From positions 1-64,000 of the forward strand of contig NZ_JACSMA010000003.1 in assembly GCF_018618415.1 (NCBI RefSeq): DNA of 64,000 bases, written 5' to 3'. The translations under genes and the position numbers were made by a program. Shown here in pieces: positions 63,485 to 64,000 of the stretch. Position 1 is the first letter of the stretch. Each line of letters begins with the position of its first letter. The stretch comes from Exiguobacterium sp. s146 (GTDB lineage: Bacteria; Bacillota; Bacilli; Exiguobacteriales; Exiguobacteriaceae). Below the pieces are notes generated by a model. That model was not told the origin of the DNA. It saw only the letters and a program-made list of their open reading frames with translations, and made no database searches.

Positions 63485-63539
63485 AAAAAAACCTCCCTCA
63501 TTCTACATACAATTACATGTATCCTGAATTCGGGAGGTT
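63485..63539 (-). terminator. Terminator whose 3' arm is the DUF1499 ribosome binding site
   Basis: Arms AACCTCCC (63532-63539 on plus as complement) and GGGAGGTT, then T7 on the minus strand; the 34-nt loop contains its own small hairpin (ACATGTAATTGTATGT). The T tract runs into the DUF1499 ATG, so GGGAGG is placed as its ribosome binding site. Confidence 0.6.
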
Positions 63540-63547
63540 TAACCCTT

Positions 63548-64000
63548 TTAATGTAGTTCACTCGGGTCGAGTGGCAAGAGAACGGTCACCGTTGTCCCGT
63601 GACCGACCTCGCTCTCGATGACGAGTTTGCCTTCATGCGCCTCAATCAACTCTTTGGCGATGGCCAGACCGAGACCGCTGCTGCCTTTCGTCACTTGTGC
63701 CTGATAAAACATTTCCGTGATGCGTTGCAAGTGGTCACGCGAGATACCCGGCCCTTCATCGATGATGGAAATGAACGCGACACGCTCCGATTGCACGAAC
63801 CGTACCGTCAATGTTCCACCTTCGGGCGAGAAACGGATGGCGTTCTCGAGCAAGTTTAAAAACACTTGCTTCAGCCGGTTCTCATCGAACAGTCCGATCG
63901 ACTTTTGTGGGTATCGTTCGATGAGCGTGATCTGTTTGTCTTCAAGTGACTGTTTCAATTGAATCGTCACTTTCCTTAGCAGCGACACGAGATCGAGTTC
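63548..64000 (-). CDS. Sensor histidine kinase, 3' part only
   Basis: The open frame runs off the right edge. Visible are the end of the linker after HisKA (ELDLVSLLRKVTIQL) and a complete HATPase domain: N box QVFLNLLENAIRFSPEGG, G1 DEGPGISRDHL, and G2 KGSSGLGLAIAKELIEAHEG. It is probably the sensor of a two-component pair whose other parts lie outside the window. Confidence 0.88.
   Translation of the reverse strand, partial: ELDLVSLLRKVTIQLKQSLEDKQITLIERYPQKSIGLFDENRLKQVFLNLLENAIRFSPEGGTLTVRFVQSERVAFISIIDEGPGISRDHLQRITEMFYQAQVTKGSSGLGLAIAKELIEAHEGKLVIESEVGHGTTVTVLLPLDPSELH

Overview
This is a chromosomal window from a Bacillota member of the order Bacillales. Gene order (acpS-alr-mazEF-rsbVW-sigB-tex; argCJBD-carAB-argF; adeR-ald; T-box argS; S-box transporter), strong AGGAGG-type ribosome binding sites and a moderately high GC content suggest an Exiguobacterium-like organism. 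That assignment is an inference from synteny and protein similarity recalled from memory. No prophage, insertion sequence, integron or CRISPR array was seen; the window reads as core chromosome with compact operons and many intrinsic terminators.

Layout. 1-1070: ten tRNA genes on the minus strand with a clear promoter, running toward what looks like an rRNA leader at the left edge. 1.2-7.3 kb: tex, a minimal general-stress module (rsbV-rsbW-sigB with its own sigma-B promoter), the mazEF toxin-antitoxin pair, alr and acpS, and a divergent rhomboid protease. 8.1-17.3 kb: complete arginine operon argC-J-B-D-carA-carB-argF under an ArgR-type control region. 17.4-27.5 kb: small metabolic and membrane genes, the NAD salvage pair pncA-pncB, a Zur-controlled zinc-binding lipoprotein and an alanine/sodium symporter. 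27.6-31 kb: a reactive-sulfur module, made of a four-domain CoA-disulfide-reductase/rhodanese/TusA/DsrE fusion and a rhodanese, divergent from a CstR-like repressor with matching operators. 31-37.5 kb: hypothetical and membrane proteins, a YitT gene behind an unusual structured leader, an MMPL exporter and the short gene yycC. 37.5-46 kb: a tail-anchored pullulanase, the c-di-GMP-linked genes yajQ and a GGDEF cyclase, T-box-controlled argS and a SAM-riboswitch-controlled NhaC-type transporter (probable methionine carrier). 46-52 kb: trhO, an adeR-ald pair sharing a palindromic operator, and murB. 52-64 kb: membrane and hypothetical proteins, a membrane-anchored Mrr-like nuclease, a soluble multi-PAS kinase coupled to a reductase, a Ktr/Trk potassium channel subunit, motAB, a disulfide reductase/DUF1499 pair and the 3' part of a histidine kinase cut by the window edge.

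No spectacular novel locus stands out. The most unusual items are the YitT leader with a T-box-like core and a Shine-Dalgarno-sequestering hairpin, the repeated TTGTGA-N4-TCACAA operator at adeR and ald, the four-domain sulfur fusion with CstR operators placed exactly on the promoter, the sigma-B operon lacking any local phosphatase, and the tail-anchored pullulanase. Start sites were chosen from ribosome binding sites and family N-termini; several differ from the longest open frame and use GTG or TTG.
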